IMG/VR virus record: IMGVR_UViG_3300031857_000111
Coordinates: 1 to 64,000 of that record
Source: a virus
Direction: 5' to 3' (one strand)
DNA length: 64,000 bases
The notes below the pieces were generated by a model, which saw nothing but the letters and a program-made list of their open reading frames with translations, ran no database searches and was not told the origin of the DNA. The position numbers and the translations under genes are program-made. The number at the start of each line of letters is the position of its first letter. Positions within the stretch are counted from its first letter, which is position 1. Positions 15,436 to 23,109 of the stretch are shown here, piece by piece.

Positions 15436-15470
15436 ACCCCTAGGGCTTATGGCCCTAGGGGTTTTTCTTT
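15436..15470 (+). terminator. Rho-independent terminator after coat gene
   Basis: An 11-bp stem (ACCCCTAGGGC, 15436-15446, with GCCCTAGGGGT, 15452-15462), a 5-base loop and TTTTTCTTT directly after it. It ends the rightward head operon and lies just before the convergent tRNA cluster. Confidence 0.92.
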
Positions 15471-15474
15471 TGGC

Positions 15475-15544
15475 TGCCCTGGATGGGGTCGAACCACCGT
15501 GACGAGGGCCAAAACCTCGCATCCTACCGCTAGATGACAGGGCA
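15475..15544 (-). tRNA. tRNA-Gln (UUG)
   Basis: Cloverleaf on the minus strand: acceptor TGCCCTG/CAGGGCA, anticodon stem CGAGG/CCTCG with loop TTTTGGC giving anticodon TTG, and T-arm with TTCGACC. CCA is not encoded. It reads CAA. Confidence 0.85.
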
Positions 15545-15548
15545 AAAG

Positions 15549-15625
15549 TGGCGGGCCTAGAGGGATTTGAACCCCCAACCTACGAACTAGAACTTCGATG
15601 CACTATCCAGTTGTGCTATAGGCCC
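15549..15625 (-). tRNA. tRNA-Arg (UCU)
   Basis: Acceptor GGGCCTA/TAGGCCC, anticodon loop GTTCTAG giving TCT, T-loop TTCAAAT. The 3' CCA is encoded (15551-15549). One mismatch lies at the outer end of the anticodon stem. It reads AGA. Confidence 0.88.
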
Positions 15626-15627
15626 AT

Positions 15628-15701
15628 AGGACGCGGTGGGATTTGAACCCACAACCTTCCGCTTACAAGGCGGATGCACTAGCCGATTGTGCTACACGTC
15701 C
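15628..15701 (-). tRNA. tRNA-Thr (UGU)
   Basis: Acceptor GGACGTG/CGCGTCC with one G-U pair, anticodon stem TCCGC/GCGGA with loop CTTGTAA giving TGT, T-arm GTGGG TTCAAAT CCCAC. CCA is not encoded. It reads ACA. Confidence 0.88.
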
Positions 15702-15706
15702 GTAAT

Positions 15707-15781
15707 TGGTAGGCCCGGTGAGATTTGAACTCACGACCAAGAGATTAAAAGTCTCGTGCTCTACCTCTGAGCTACGGGCCT
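15707..15781 (-). tRNA. tRNA-Lys (UUU)
   Basis: Acceptor AGGCCCG/CGGGCCT, canonical D-arm (GCTCAGAGGTAGAGC), anticodon loop CTTTTAA giving TTT, T-arm GTGAG TTCAAAT CTCAC. Encoded ACCA end. It reads AAA. Confidence 0.9.
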
Positions 15782-15787
15782 ATGGTC

Positions 15788-15865
15788 TGGTGCGCGAGGT
15801 CAGATTCCAACTGACACTGGAAACGCTTTTAAGGCGTTCGCCTCTAGCATTTGGGCTACACGCGC
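15788..15865 (-). tRNA. Unusual tRNA, anticodon UAA (Leu-like)
   Basis: Acceptor GCGCGTG pairs with CTCGCGC except for one T-T mismatch. The anticodon stem AACGC/GCGTT is perfect, with loop CTTAAAA giving TAA (Leu, UUA). CCA is encoded. Oddities are the short 6-base variable loop where leucine tRNAs have a long arm, T-loop TTGGAAT instead of TTCRAAT, and no GG pair in the D-loop. It may be degenerate, or a compensated variant. Confidence 0.6.
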
Positions 15866-15870
15866 AAAAG

Positions 15871-16119
15871 TCACATACCTTCTTCTTCGTCATCCTCTGC
15901 GTCGGTAGTGAGATCACCACCAATCATCATATGCTCTGCAACCCGAAGCATGTAAACTGCTTCCGGCACAGAAGTTTCTTCCGTAATGGTAAGCCCTGTT
16001 TGGCTTTCCTTGTCAATGTAGATAATGACAGCCTTCAAGGCCCCATCTTCTACTGCCCGTTCGGCCATAGCCATGACCTGAGAACGGGCGAGCACAACTT
16101 CTGACTTCTTACGCGCCAA
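15871..16119 (-). CDS. Hypothetical acidic-tailed protein
   Basis: AGGAGT eight bases before TTG 16119 sets this start, giving 82 residues beginning MARKKSEVVLARSQV. A longer frame from TTG 16158 lacks a good ribosome site and overlaps the previous gene more. The C-terminus is very acidic (TTDAEDDEEEGM). It is the last protein gene before the tRNA cluster. Function unknown. Confidence 0.6.
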   Translation of the reverse strand: MARKKSEVVLARSQVMAMAERAVEDGALKAVIIYIDKESQTGLTITEETSVPEAVYMLRVAEHMMIGGDLTTDAEDDEEEGM

Positions 16120-16124
16120 GTGCT

Positions 16125-16322
16125 TTACTCCTGATAGGATCGGGGCTGCCAACCGCAAAGGCGGGCGCCGGTTTCGTTATGGGCAAGAATATCGTAAGCC
16201 GTGCCGCGAGAAAGCGTGTCGTGCGGCGTGATAAAGATGGGCCGGGCGGCTACGCAAAAAGCGTTAGTTTCCCGATTTACTCCAACGGGCGCGCAACTGA
16301 TCGCGAGGGTCGTCAGCGCCAT
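16125..16322 (-). CDS. Rz1-like outer-membrane spanin lipoprotein
   Basis: From ATG 16322 the product is 65 residues with a short hydrophobic signal and a lipobox (LAISC), predicting a lipid-anchored Cys. It starts inside the Rz-like gene in another frame, as in lambda Rz/Rz1. Outer-membrane spanins fuse with the inner-membrane partner to breach the outer membrane at lysis. The mature part is not Pro-rich like lambda Rz1, so this is an architectural call. Confidence 0.6.
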   Translation of the reverse strand: MALTTLAISCAPVGVNRETNAFCVAARPIFITPHDTLSRGTAYDILAHNETGARLCGWQPRSYQE

Positions 16323-16527
16323 TAGTGACAGCCATTTCCACCGCAGCGCGTTCTTGCGAGATTTCAAGTAGCCGTTGAGTATTCTGTGCATTCACTTCAC
16401 TCCTACCTTCGGCGCGCTGTTGAGCCCGCATCCCGAAGAACGCAATAACCGCAACCGCAGCAAGTGTCAACCACTGAAAGACCTTGGAGGCGCGAAAAGC
16501 CTCCCAAGCCAATATGAGCATAGGCAT
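16264..16527 (-). CDS. Rz-like inner-membrane spanin
   Basis: ATG 16527 gives 87 residues: one N-terminal transmembrane segment (VFQWLTLAAVAVIAFFGM) followed by a periplasmic helix rich in Glu, Arg and Gln (ISQERAAVEMAVTN). This is the i-spanin layout, and the gene overlaps the lipoprotein gene in a different frame. It lies just after the muramidase-like gene. Confidence 0.65.
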   Translation of the reverse strand: MPMLILAWEAFRASKVFQWLTLAAVAVIAFFGMRAQQRAEGRSEVNAQNTQRLLEISQERAAVEMAVTNGADDPRDQLRARWSKSGN

Positions 16528-16528
16528 C

Positions 16529-17170
16529 TTAATCCTTCCGTCGCTTGAGAACCACGAAGATCGCGATAGCCACCGCGCCGAGCACAAGGGCCACGCCCGT
16601 CCAGACAGGCAGGGCGCCGATAGCCTGGATTGCGGGGGCAGCAGCGGTGGCGGCAGCGGCGACCGCCCCTACCTCAATGGCGCCCCGCCCGGTGCCCGTA
16701 GAAGCGGCCTGGGCGACCGTGGTGACAGGCTTGCGGATGCCTGCCATACGGAGGCCCTCGTCAATCACAGACGCCGCGTAGGGCTGCCCGCCGAGTTCGT
16801 GGCGGATGATTGCCTCCACCAACGGACGCATATGCTCGTAGGTGTGGAGATTAATAGGATCATCCGGTTCAACACCAACAGCCTTGGCGACTGCCGTGAC
16901 GTAGGCCGACGTGTTGTTCTCGACCGGAGGCGCCCAACGGTTGATGATGCCCCGGACGGTCTTGAGGCCATGTCGGTCAAAGTAGGTGGTGAGAAGGACG
17001 GCGCCTGCACGGATGCCGTATTCATGCGTTTCAAATTCAGCGAAGCGTCGCTGGTTTTCGGGGAGCCAACGGTCCCCTAGGCCGACCTGCCCCGTCCAGG
17101 GGTTTCTGGGGTTGTAGTCGATATTCATGGGCGACTTGTTGCGGTAGCCACGGGAGTTAGTCACTGACAC
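16529..17170 (-). CDS. P5-like peptidoglycan-degrading protein with C-terminal membrane anchor
   Basis: GTG 17170 has GTAGGAG upstream. Residues 4-120 show the pattern of the 'structural protein P5' lysozyme-like family of phages (NSRGYRNKSPMNIDY, W.G, RFAEFETHEYGIRAGAVLL, GLKTVRGIINRWAPPVENNT). An Ala-rich linker leads to a C-terminal transmembrane segment (WTGVALVLGAVAIAIFVVL) and a KRRKD stop-transfer end. The adjacent spanin genes suggest lysis, and the family also occurs as virion muralytic proteins. The C-terminal anchor is unusual for a soluble endolysin. Confidence 0.65.
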   Translation of the reverse strand: MSVTNSRGYRNKSPMNIDYNPRNPWTGQVGLGDRWLPENQRRFAEFETHEYGIRAGAVLLTTYFDRHGLKTVRGIINRWAPPVENNTSAYVTAVAKAVGVEPDDPINLHTYEHMRPLVEAIIRHELGGQPYAASVIDEGLRMAGIRKPVTTVAQAASTGTGRGAIEVGAVAAAATAAAPAIQAIGALPVWTGVALVLGAVAIAIFVVLKRRKD

Positions 17171-17226
17171 GATTATCTCCTACAGAGAATAAGGGAACAC
17201 AACCCTCCCGCCCCGCCCCTATCGCC

Positions 17227-17868
17227 TCACGGCGATCGCGTTGCTTTGTTGAAAGCCATAGCCGCCACTCGGGGGCCGATGGTTTTCGCAAATTCGTCAG
17301 GTGAGGTATATGTGTTTTCGGCCTCAAAGTCAAAGGTGTAACCGTTAAGCGATCCTTCGCTTGCATGACCCTTACTACCGAACAACCGCTTCCACCAAGG
17401 CTTAGGTGGCTGCTCAATGCTTGGACGACGCACCCGCACCAGCAAACCGCCTGCGTTCTTGATTGCCTCATACTCATTGGGGAAACGCATATCGTCGCAC
17501 ACAACGGGTCGATCTTCTTCCCGCACCACAAACTGCTTTGTGATAAACGCCTTCACCCAAAAATCTTCGTCCATACACTTACGGCCCCATTCAGTGCCGA
17601 GTGTTTGCATAGTGTATCGCGGAGTGCGGCCCGCAAGGAGCATATTGGCTTCGTGCTTCTTAGCGCCCTCGATCAAATCGTGAATATCGTTCTCGGGCAT
17701 TCCGATGCCGCTCAGATAGGCACGAATCATAGTCTTGAGCGGATCGGCCATCTTGACCGTCTGAAAACCATATTCTTGCTCAAGAAACTTGGCAAGCGTG
17801 GACTTTCCGGCCTGTGGATAAGGGGCGTAGATACCAATAAGCGGCACGTTATCGACTAGGACTGTCAC
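17227..17868 (-). CDS. Deoxynucleoside monophosphate kinase
   Basis: A P-loop kinase of 213 residues: GIYAPYPQAGKSTLA (residues 12-26) is Walker A, followed by MADPLKTMIRAYL and DDMRFPNEYEAIKNAGG, both typical of the T4 gp1-like dNMP kinase family. It converts dNMPs to dNDPs for phage DNA synthesis, complementing ThyX, dCTP deaminase and ribonucleotide reductase. The start ATG overlaps the preceding gene's stop as ATGA. Confidence 0.8.
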   Translation of the reverse strand: MTVLVDNVPLIGIYAPYPQAGKSTLAKFLEQEYGFQTVKMADPLKTMIRAYLSGIGMPENDIHDLIEGAKKHEANMLLAGRTPRYTMQTLGTEWGRKCMDEDFWVKAFITKQFVVREEDRPVVCDDMRFPNEYEAIKNAGGLLVRVRRPSIEQPPKPWWKRLFGSKGHASEGSLNGYTFDFEAENTYTSPDEFAKTIGPRVAAMAFNKATRSP

Positions 17869-18113
17869 CGACGATTCCTTTCTTGTTCGGCGTTCAACAC
17901 ATATTGAAGTTGGGCATTTTCATCAATTAGTCCGTTCACTGTATCGACAAGATCGCGCAGGTATTCTGCTTGCCACCCATCCAGAATCCAAGTTCGCCCT
18001 GTATGTTTGCAAGAAAATCTTGCGCTGTGTTTACCTGAGAGACTAATAAGGAGAAAATGCGGGGGCAGTATTCCCTTCCACCAATCAACGTCTTGCTCAA
18101 ACTCGTCGTCCAC
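17865..18113 (-). CDS. Hypothetical protein, 82 aa
   Basis: GTG 18113 has AAGGAG at good spacing, and the frame ends exactly in an ATGA overlap with the dNMP kinase. The product is MDDEFEQDVDWWKGILPPHF followed by a C-terminal helix. An ATG in another frame (about 18118) shares the same ribosome site but gives a product ending inside this gene. Function unknown. Confidence 0.5.
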   Translation of the reverse strand: MDDEFEQDVDWWKGILPPHFLLISLSGKHSARFSCKHTGRTWILDGWQAEYLRDLVDTVNGLIDENAQLQYVLNAEQERNRR

Positions 18114-18114
18114 A

Positions 18115-19128
18115 TCAAATCTCCTTCTGCATCTTTGCCTTGACCCGCACACGCGGTTTTGCCGTAGCAATCGGCTCGCCCCGATACCACGCCACATTGG
18201 CATCGTCTACTTCCACCAACTCAGGCGGTTGTAGCACGCCGCCGCGCCATGTCAACACAACAAAGCCGGGACGGGCATAGGAAGGCGCGTCTTCGGCATA
18301 CTCAAACGCCGGGTGCTGCCGGTAGGAGAGGAAGCCGCACTCCACCCCGTAGCGGCGCCCCTGATAGTCCTCTACGGGCGTGCAGGTAAGGGCGTGCGTG
18401 TGCCCCGTCACGATATGCACACCAGCCGTCAGGGCGTTGTTACGGGCTGCCATGACGCCCTGACGGTGCTTGTGCTTAACGACTGTGTGCCCGCCTTGGA
18501 TACCGCTGTTGATGTGCAGCGCCCAACCATGCGTCCACCCAGGGAAGTGATCGAAGAGGCGCAGTCCTGCCATGTCGCGGAACTGATAGGCGGCTTGCGC
18601 AAGGGTATAGTCAAAACGCCTATCATGGTTTCCAACTGTCCAAAACTTCTGCGCGTTCGGGAGGCGGTAATCAAGAGACGCGATGAACTCCTTACACCCT
18701 TCAAGTTCCTGCGTCGCGTCAGGCTTGCGCTCCCACCCCAAAGGTGGATGCCGCCCCACATTGGCGCCGTCAAACAGGTCGCCGTTGAGGATGAAGATAT
18801 CGGGTTCTGCACGCTCTAGGAAAATGTGCAGGGCGCTCTCGGCGGGCGTGATGCCATCGCCGGGCCACTTGTGGCGGTCGCTGGCAATGACCGCCACGCC
18901 GTCATAGAGGGATACCTCTAGGCGTTGCGGATATGCAAAAGATGACATATCGGGCGTGTGCTTGATAGACGGCAATTCATATCCGTCTGCTACCATGCGA
19001 TCCCGGCGTGAATAGACGTTGCGCACGTCAATCCCGAGTGCTCGCGATACCCGTGCCGGTGAATTTCCGTTCTGCTTCCAAACCTCTACAAACTCTTCAG
19101 CACTTAGCGAGGAGAACGGGCGCATCAT
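18115..19128 (-). CDS. Calcineurin-like metallophosphatase with N-terminal HTH
   Basis: The N-terminus (SAEEFVEVWKQNGNSPARVSRALGI, residues 9-33) looks like a helix-turn-helix. The phosphatase domain has the metal motifs SDRH (about 83), NGDLFDG (about 115), GNHDRR (about 165) and TGHTH (about 240). Phage homologues of this layout are annotated as phosphoesterases, and the substrate is unknown. The stop is one base from the next start, and a good promoter lies upstream. Confidence 0.85.
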   Translation of the reverse strand: MMRPFSSLSAEEFVEVWKQNGNSPARVSRALGIDVRNVYSRRDRMVADGYELPSIKHTPDMSSFAYPQRLEVSLYDGVAVIASDRHKWPGDGITPAESALHIFLERAEPDIFILNGDLFDGANVGRHPPLGWERKPDATQELEGCKEFIASLDYRLPNAQKFWTVGNHDRRFDYTLAQAAYQFRDMAGLRLFDHFPGWTHGWALHINSGIQGGHTVVKHKHRQGVMAARNNALTAGVHIVTGHTHALTCTPVEDYQGRRYGVECGFLSYRQHPAFEYAEDAPSYARPGFVVLTWRGGVLQPPELVEVDDANVAWYRGEPIATAKPRVRVKAKMQKEI

Positions 19129-19155
19129 GTTCCTTCCGAGGGGAAAACCTGTTGG

Positions 19156-19184
19156 TGTCTAGCGAGACAAGATAGCCTTGTCAA
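19156..19184 (-). promoter_or_regulatory. Promoter for metallophosphatase-lysis genes
   Basis: On the minus strand TTGACA (19184-19179) and TAGACA (19161-19156) are exactly 17 bases apart, followed by GGAAGGAAC and the ATG at 19128. A full consensus -35 and optimal spacing make it one of the best promoters in the window. Confidence 0.65.
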
Positions 19185-19188
19185 CGAT

Positions 19189-19602
19189 TTATATGTCGTC
19201 GTCTAGGTCAAACTTGTTTGGCATGTCAGGCAAAGGAGCCCACCCCCTCTCAGGCGGTGTTGCGCGCGAGCGCGCCTCAAGCGTGTGCTGCAAAAGTTCG
19301 TGTGCCCAACGATACCATTTGTGGCCGCGAGTTTGAAGTTCTCTGATCTTGCTTTCGCAGCGCCGGATTTCCGCTTCGCACTCTGTCACCCGCGAACGCA
19401 AAGCCTCAATATCGGTTTGCATCCGCGTAAGCTGCGCGAGGGTAAGGCGCTCTGCGGCTTCCTCAAGGGTTTCTTCGCGCTTTTCCTTTAGTTCATCTTG
19501 TTTAGTAGATCGTCCCAACCACGCAACAAACGCCGTAGCCAACGCACCAAAGAGCGCGCTCCCTAGCGGGACGATGGCAGCGCCTATATCGACCCCCGAC
19601 AT
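19189..19602 (-). CDS. Membrane-anchored coiled-coil protein
   Basis: ATG 19602 overlaps the preceding stop (TAATG). One N-terminal transmembrane segment (AAIVPLGSALFGALATAFVAWL) precedes a long charged coiled coil (about 40-100), then a Pro/Asp-rich tail. The layout resembles an i-spanin or a holin-associated protein, but an Rz-like gene exists at 16264, so the role is open. Confidence 0.55.
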   Translation of the reverse strand: MSGVDIGAAIVPLGSALFGALATAFVAWLGRSTKQDELKEKREETLEEAAERLTLAQLTRMQTDIEALRSRVTECEAEIRRCESKIRELQTRGHKWYRWAHELLQHTLEARSRATPPERGWAPLPDMPNKFDLDDDI

Positions 19603-20015
19603 TACACGACATGCCAATTAAACGCACTGTTAAAAGTCGCCACGAGAGTTTGCATAGCCATTGCTCCGAAGAGGGCGCCACCCGGAGTGAAAAGCCCTGC
19701 GCTGAGAAAGAAACACAGGCTTATAGTAGATAGTGCGGCAAAAGAAAACAACCCTCCCACGATAGAAAGTGTCTTATGGCTCGCGCATAGCGTGTATGTG
19801 TAGAAGCACGCAATTAAGAAAAGCGCAATCGACCATTGTGTTTCGGTAGCTATATTAGCCATCATATCGTATGATTGGCTACGTTCAAAGACAGCCTCCG
19901 GTTGTATTAGAACAACCGACACAAAGAAAAGAATGCTGATTGCGCAGATGCGGATAAACGACCAAGGGTGGCCAAGTAGACTTGTAACACCCACCAAGGA
20001 TTTTTCTTTAATCAT
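19602..20015 (-). CDS. Four-helix membrane protein, holin candidate
   Basis: This 137-residue product has about four hydrophobic segments (FIRICAISILFFVSVVLI, WSIALFLIACFYTYTLC, VGGLFSFAALSTISLCFFLS, GALFGAMAMQTLVATF). Holins are small membrane proteins without conserved sequence, and it lies just before other membrane and lysis genes. It is coupled to the next gene by TAATG. The holin role is inferred from position only. Confidence 0.5.
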   Translation of the reverse strand: MIKEKSLVGVTSLLGHPWSFIRICAISILFFVSVVLIQPEAVFERSQSYDMMANIATETQWSIALFLIACFYTYTLCASHKTLSIVGGLFSFAALSTISLCFFLSAGLFTPGGALFGAMAMQTLVATFNSAFNWHVV

Positions 20016-20022
20016 TGCCTGA

Positions 20023-23000
20023 CTACCCTACGTTGGCGCCGATAGCGGGAATTTCCGCGTCTGTCACCGCGTAGTTAAGAAGCCGTAGTGATTGTATTTG
20101 GCCATAGAAAGGGGCCGAACCAGACGAGTTATTGCCGATACGGAAAATATTCATGTTAGCCGTGGGTCCACCTGTAACCGCCTGCACAGTCCCACCGTTT
20201 AGGCTTGCAGCGGCCCGCCCGGCACCGTCGATGGTCATAACAAGACGGAACAAGACGCCGGGCGTAATCGTGCCGAGCGACACAGAAGACGCAGCACCAG
20301 CAGTCACGCGATAGAGCGTAGCCGTGCTGGTAGAAGCATCGTTACGGATAAAGTAGCGGTTGTTAGCGGAGCCATCGTTGATTTCAAAGAAAGTCTGCGC
20401 ATCCGCCGACGAAACCGAAGTAACGGGGATGACGAAAGAGCCCGCAATCGTGCAAGCGCCCGTGCTCGCAATCTCAAACACTTCGGTAGAGGCGAAGAAG
20501 GAATCCGCACTTCTGGTAGAAGGCATAAGGTTGCCGACAGCAGGAAGAACCGGCGTGGTTGCAAAAGGCCCCGCCTCAAGTTGTGGGGCGGCGATTTCGA
20601 TGGCCGCGTTGACCACCACACCGGAAGAGGCTGTCGCATACCGCACATTGACGGCAGCGAATGCAGCACTAGCAGGGGAAACCAACACACCCGAATACCT
20701 AGTTGCCGTAGCGGAAGCAGAAGTCAAAGAGACAAAATTCGTGGTCGTCCCAACGGCTGTCCCACCCGAGTCCAACCAATCAACCGCGAGCGCAAAGGCA
20801 GAAAGCCCTGCCGTGCTGCCGCTGACTAGGCGGAAAATACCCGACGCGGTGTATGTAGTGTTGGGGGAGACAACCGCGTTAGAGGATATGGTGTAGCGCA
20901 CCGCCATCGCGGAAGTCGTTGACGCGCCAGATGGTGTTATTACGACACTAGGCAAACCCACCATTACACTACTAGAATAGGTGCGTGAAATGCCCCCGCT
21001 AGTGCCTCTAAGGCTCCACCCGGTAGGGGTGCCGCCCGCTACAATGCCCTCACCACGGGGATTGTCGAGCAAATTGGTTTTGGCCCCTTCAAAAGTAAAG
21101 CGAGCCATCCGACTACGAAAACGGGGGTCGTTGGCCCCGTATTCACGGTATGTAACGCCATCGGGACCGAGGACCACAGAAGTAGCAGAACTCGCTTGCG
21201 TCCGCGAGAAGTTAATGCGTGGGTCAATGTAGTTTGGAGCGATGATAGTGCCGGGAGCGGGCACACGAAGCGGCACCCATCCCGTAGTCGTCCCCGTGGT
21301 GCTAGAGCTACCGTATTGCTTATAGTAAAGATGCCCGCCTTGGTCTGTGCGGTTTGCGATATCCCCTACGTTACCAGACACCACAGTTTCAGGTGAGCCC
21401 GTAACGACGCCATTGACGATACCATTACCAACAAGCCCGGTTTCAGAGATAGCCGAGAAAAGGGTTTGCAAAGCGCGGGTGTGCGACACACCGCGAGGCG
21501 TCGATTTGGTGGAGCCGTTACCTCCGTAGAAGCCGACGCGGTGCCCGCTACCGCCGACGATGCTATGTCCGTTAAACTCAAAGGCATTGGTAAGGCCGGG
21601 AGTGTTAAACGCGGTGAACGTGCCTTGCGTCCACGAACCAGGGAAGTCAGTAGAAGTCGTGGTTTGGAATTGGCAATCAATAATCGTGGCGTCAAGCGAT
21701 GTACCCTGCTTACGAATGCCGTTCGCGCACTCGCGACCACGGAACCCTACGACGGTTCCGCGCTGCCCAAGAAGATACACAGCTTCAGCAACCGCGCCTT
21801 CTGCGGTGCATCCGATTATGCGGGTGTCGTCACCGTCGATATAGTAGCCCGAGTTGCAGAACTGTGCGTAACTTCCATCCACGAGAGCCGCTGTAGTGCT
21901 TGTCTGGACGTTAAAGCCGTCCCGAAGATTACGCGCGACGCAGTTAATGAACATGCTACCGGATTGGCTAGTGACAAATCCGATACCCGTAGAGGTATTG
22001 CCAATAGGCCCATATGCGCGGCAGTTGACAGCCGAAGGGTCGCGGCCACCCGTTTGCACGGTATAAGACGCAGACGAAAACCGAGCGGTAGAACCGTTAT
22101 CGAAATTCAGAATTTCATTCGTGGTAAAAACACCATCCACGCCACGAAGCGTAACCGTGGCCGTAGAGGCATTGGTGCTGCCCGTGACAATGCCTGTGGC
22201 GCCGCTAGAAGCGCCAGTGACAAAGGAGTTATTGATGATAGAACCAACCGCGCTTACGAACGTGAAATTGGCCTGTTCGTCCGGGCGGAACCGGAGGAAC
22301 GGCATGTTAGACGCATATCCGGTCACGTTCGTAAGATAGAACGTGCTGTCCGAAATGCGGACACCGCCACGGGTATCAAATGCCGCCTTCGGATCAGCGG
22401 GATTGCCACGACGCCAATCACTGATAAGCAGACGAGTGAACTGGTTACCGATATTGTTTGAGGTATTGTTCTTAACGTCGACACCATCGTTACCCGAACT
22501 AGTAACAGTGAGGTCTTCAAACGTGTTGTATAGAAAGGTGCCTACCTGAAGCCCGAGACCATAACCTACGGTATCTTGGATCGTCACGCGGCTAATCCGG
22601 CAGCGCGTGAGTTCGGCACCACGAATACCATGCACGTTAGAAGTCGTGCTCTGGTTCACGCGATTGCCATCGAGTTTAAGGTCCGAAATTACACAGTCCG
22701 TGCAACTCGCAAAGTTAAGGATACCGACATTGGCCGAAGATGCAATAGTAAGCGTAGTGGTTTTGTCACTTGCGCCGCGAAGCGTGATGCCCGTTTTGTC
22801 TCGGAAATGAACTGCATAGCCAACCCCCAAGGGGTCTGTGCTTTCAAAGCGGTAGTTACCTTCTGGAATGTAGATGGTCTTTTCGCCCGAAGCCAGCGCG
22901 CGGCGAAGAGAGGGGGCGTAGTCTGTTCCATCTGCGGAATCATAATAGTCGAGCATAGACACGCCAAAGGTGCCGATAACATCTTCACGAAGCGTAGACG

Positions 23001-23109
23001 CTTGGTTGGAAATAGCCTCAAAAATGCGCGGAAAATTAGTGGGATAAGTAAACGGCGTAAAATCCGTATCCCTGAAAACCTCCCCATCAATGCTAACGGA
23101 CCACGCCAT
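20023..23109 (-). CDS. Tailspike / receptor-binding protein with beta-helix
   Basis: 1028 residues. Residues 1-35 form a virion-attachment segment starting MAWSVSIDGEVF. From about 55 (DYAPSLRRALASGEKTIYIPEGNYRF) to about 540 is a right-handed parallel beta-helix of the pectate-lyase type, with repeated N, G and D turns. Residues 632-1028 form a separate module of beta-sandwich type ending in a LamG/concanavalin-like domain (ANNRYFIRND, GRAAASLNGG, FYGQIQSLRLLNYAVTDAEI). Such proteins bind and often cleave surface polysaccharide. The last module is shared with the tail protein at 23973. The start overlaps the upstream stop. Confidence 0.85.
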   Translation of the reverse strand: MAWSVSIDGEVFRDTDFTPFTYPTNFPRIFEAISNQASTLREDVIGTFGVSMLDYYDSADGTDYAPSLRRALASGEKTIYIPEGNYRFESTDPLGVGYAVHFRDKTGITLRGASDKTTTLTIASSANVGILNFASCTDCVISDLKLDGNRVNQSTTSNVHGIRGAELTRCRISRVTIQDTVGYGLGLQVGTFLYNTFEDLTVTSSGNDGVDVKNNTSNNIGNQFTRLLISDWRRGNPADPKAAFDTRGGVRISDSTFYLTNVTGYASNMPFLRFRPDEQANFTFVSAVGSIINNSFVTGASSGATGIVTGSTNASTATVTLRGVDGVFTTNEILNFDNGSTARFSSASYTVQTGGRDPSAVNCRAYGPIGNTSTGIGFVTSQSGSMFINCVARNLRDGFNVQTSTTAALVDGSYAQFCNSGYYIDGDDTRIIGCTAEGAVAEAVYLLGQRGTVVGFRGRECANGIRKQGTSLDATIIDCQFQTTTSTDFPGSWTQGTFTAFNTPGLTNAFEFNGHSIVGGSGHRVGFYGGNGSTKSTPRGVSHTRALQTLFSAISETGLVGNGIVNGVVTGSPETVVSGNVGDIANRTDQGGHLYYKQYGSSSTTGTTTGWVPLRVPAPGTIIAPNYIDPRINFSRTQASSATSVVLGPDGVTYREYGANDPRFRSRMARFTFEGAKTNLLDNPRGEGIVAGGTPTGWSLRGTSGGISRTYSSSVMVGLPSVVITPSGASTTSAMAVRYTISSNAVVSPNTTYTASGIFRLVSGSTAGLSAFALAVDWLDSGGTAVGTTTNFVSLTSASATATRYSGVLVSPASAAFAAVNVRYATASSGVVVNAAIEIAAPQLEAGPFATTPVLPAVGNLMPSTRSADSFFASTEVFEIASTGACTIAGSFVIPVTSVSSADAQTFFEINDGSANNRYFIRNDASTSTATLYRVTAGAASSVSLGTITPGVLFRLVMTIDGAGRAAASLNGGTVQAVTGGPTANMNIFRIGNNSSGSAPFYGQIQSLRLLNYAVTDAEIPAIGANVG

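Noticed and set aside
17936-18118. 60-codon frame starting with ATG near 18118
   Set aside because: It shares a ribosome site with GTG 18113, but only the GTG frame ends in the ATGA overlap with the dNMP kinase gene, so that frame was preferred.
21466-22461. 331-codon rightward frame opposite the tailspike
   Set aside because: Antisense to the beta-helix gene, Arg-rich, no start signal; shadow frame.
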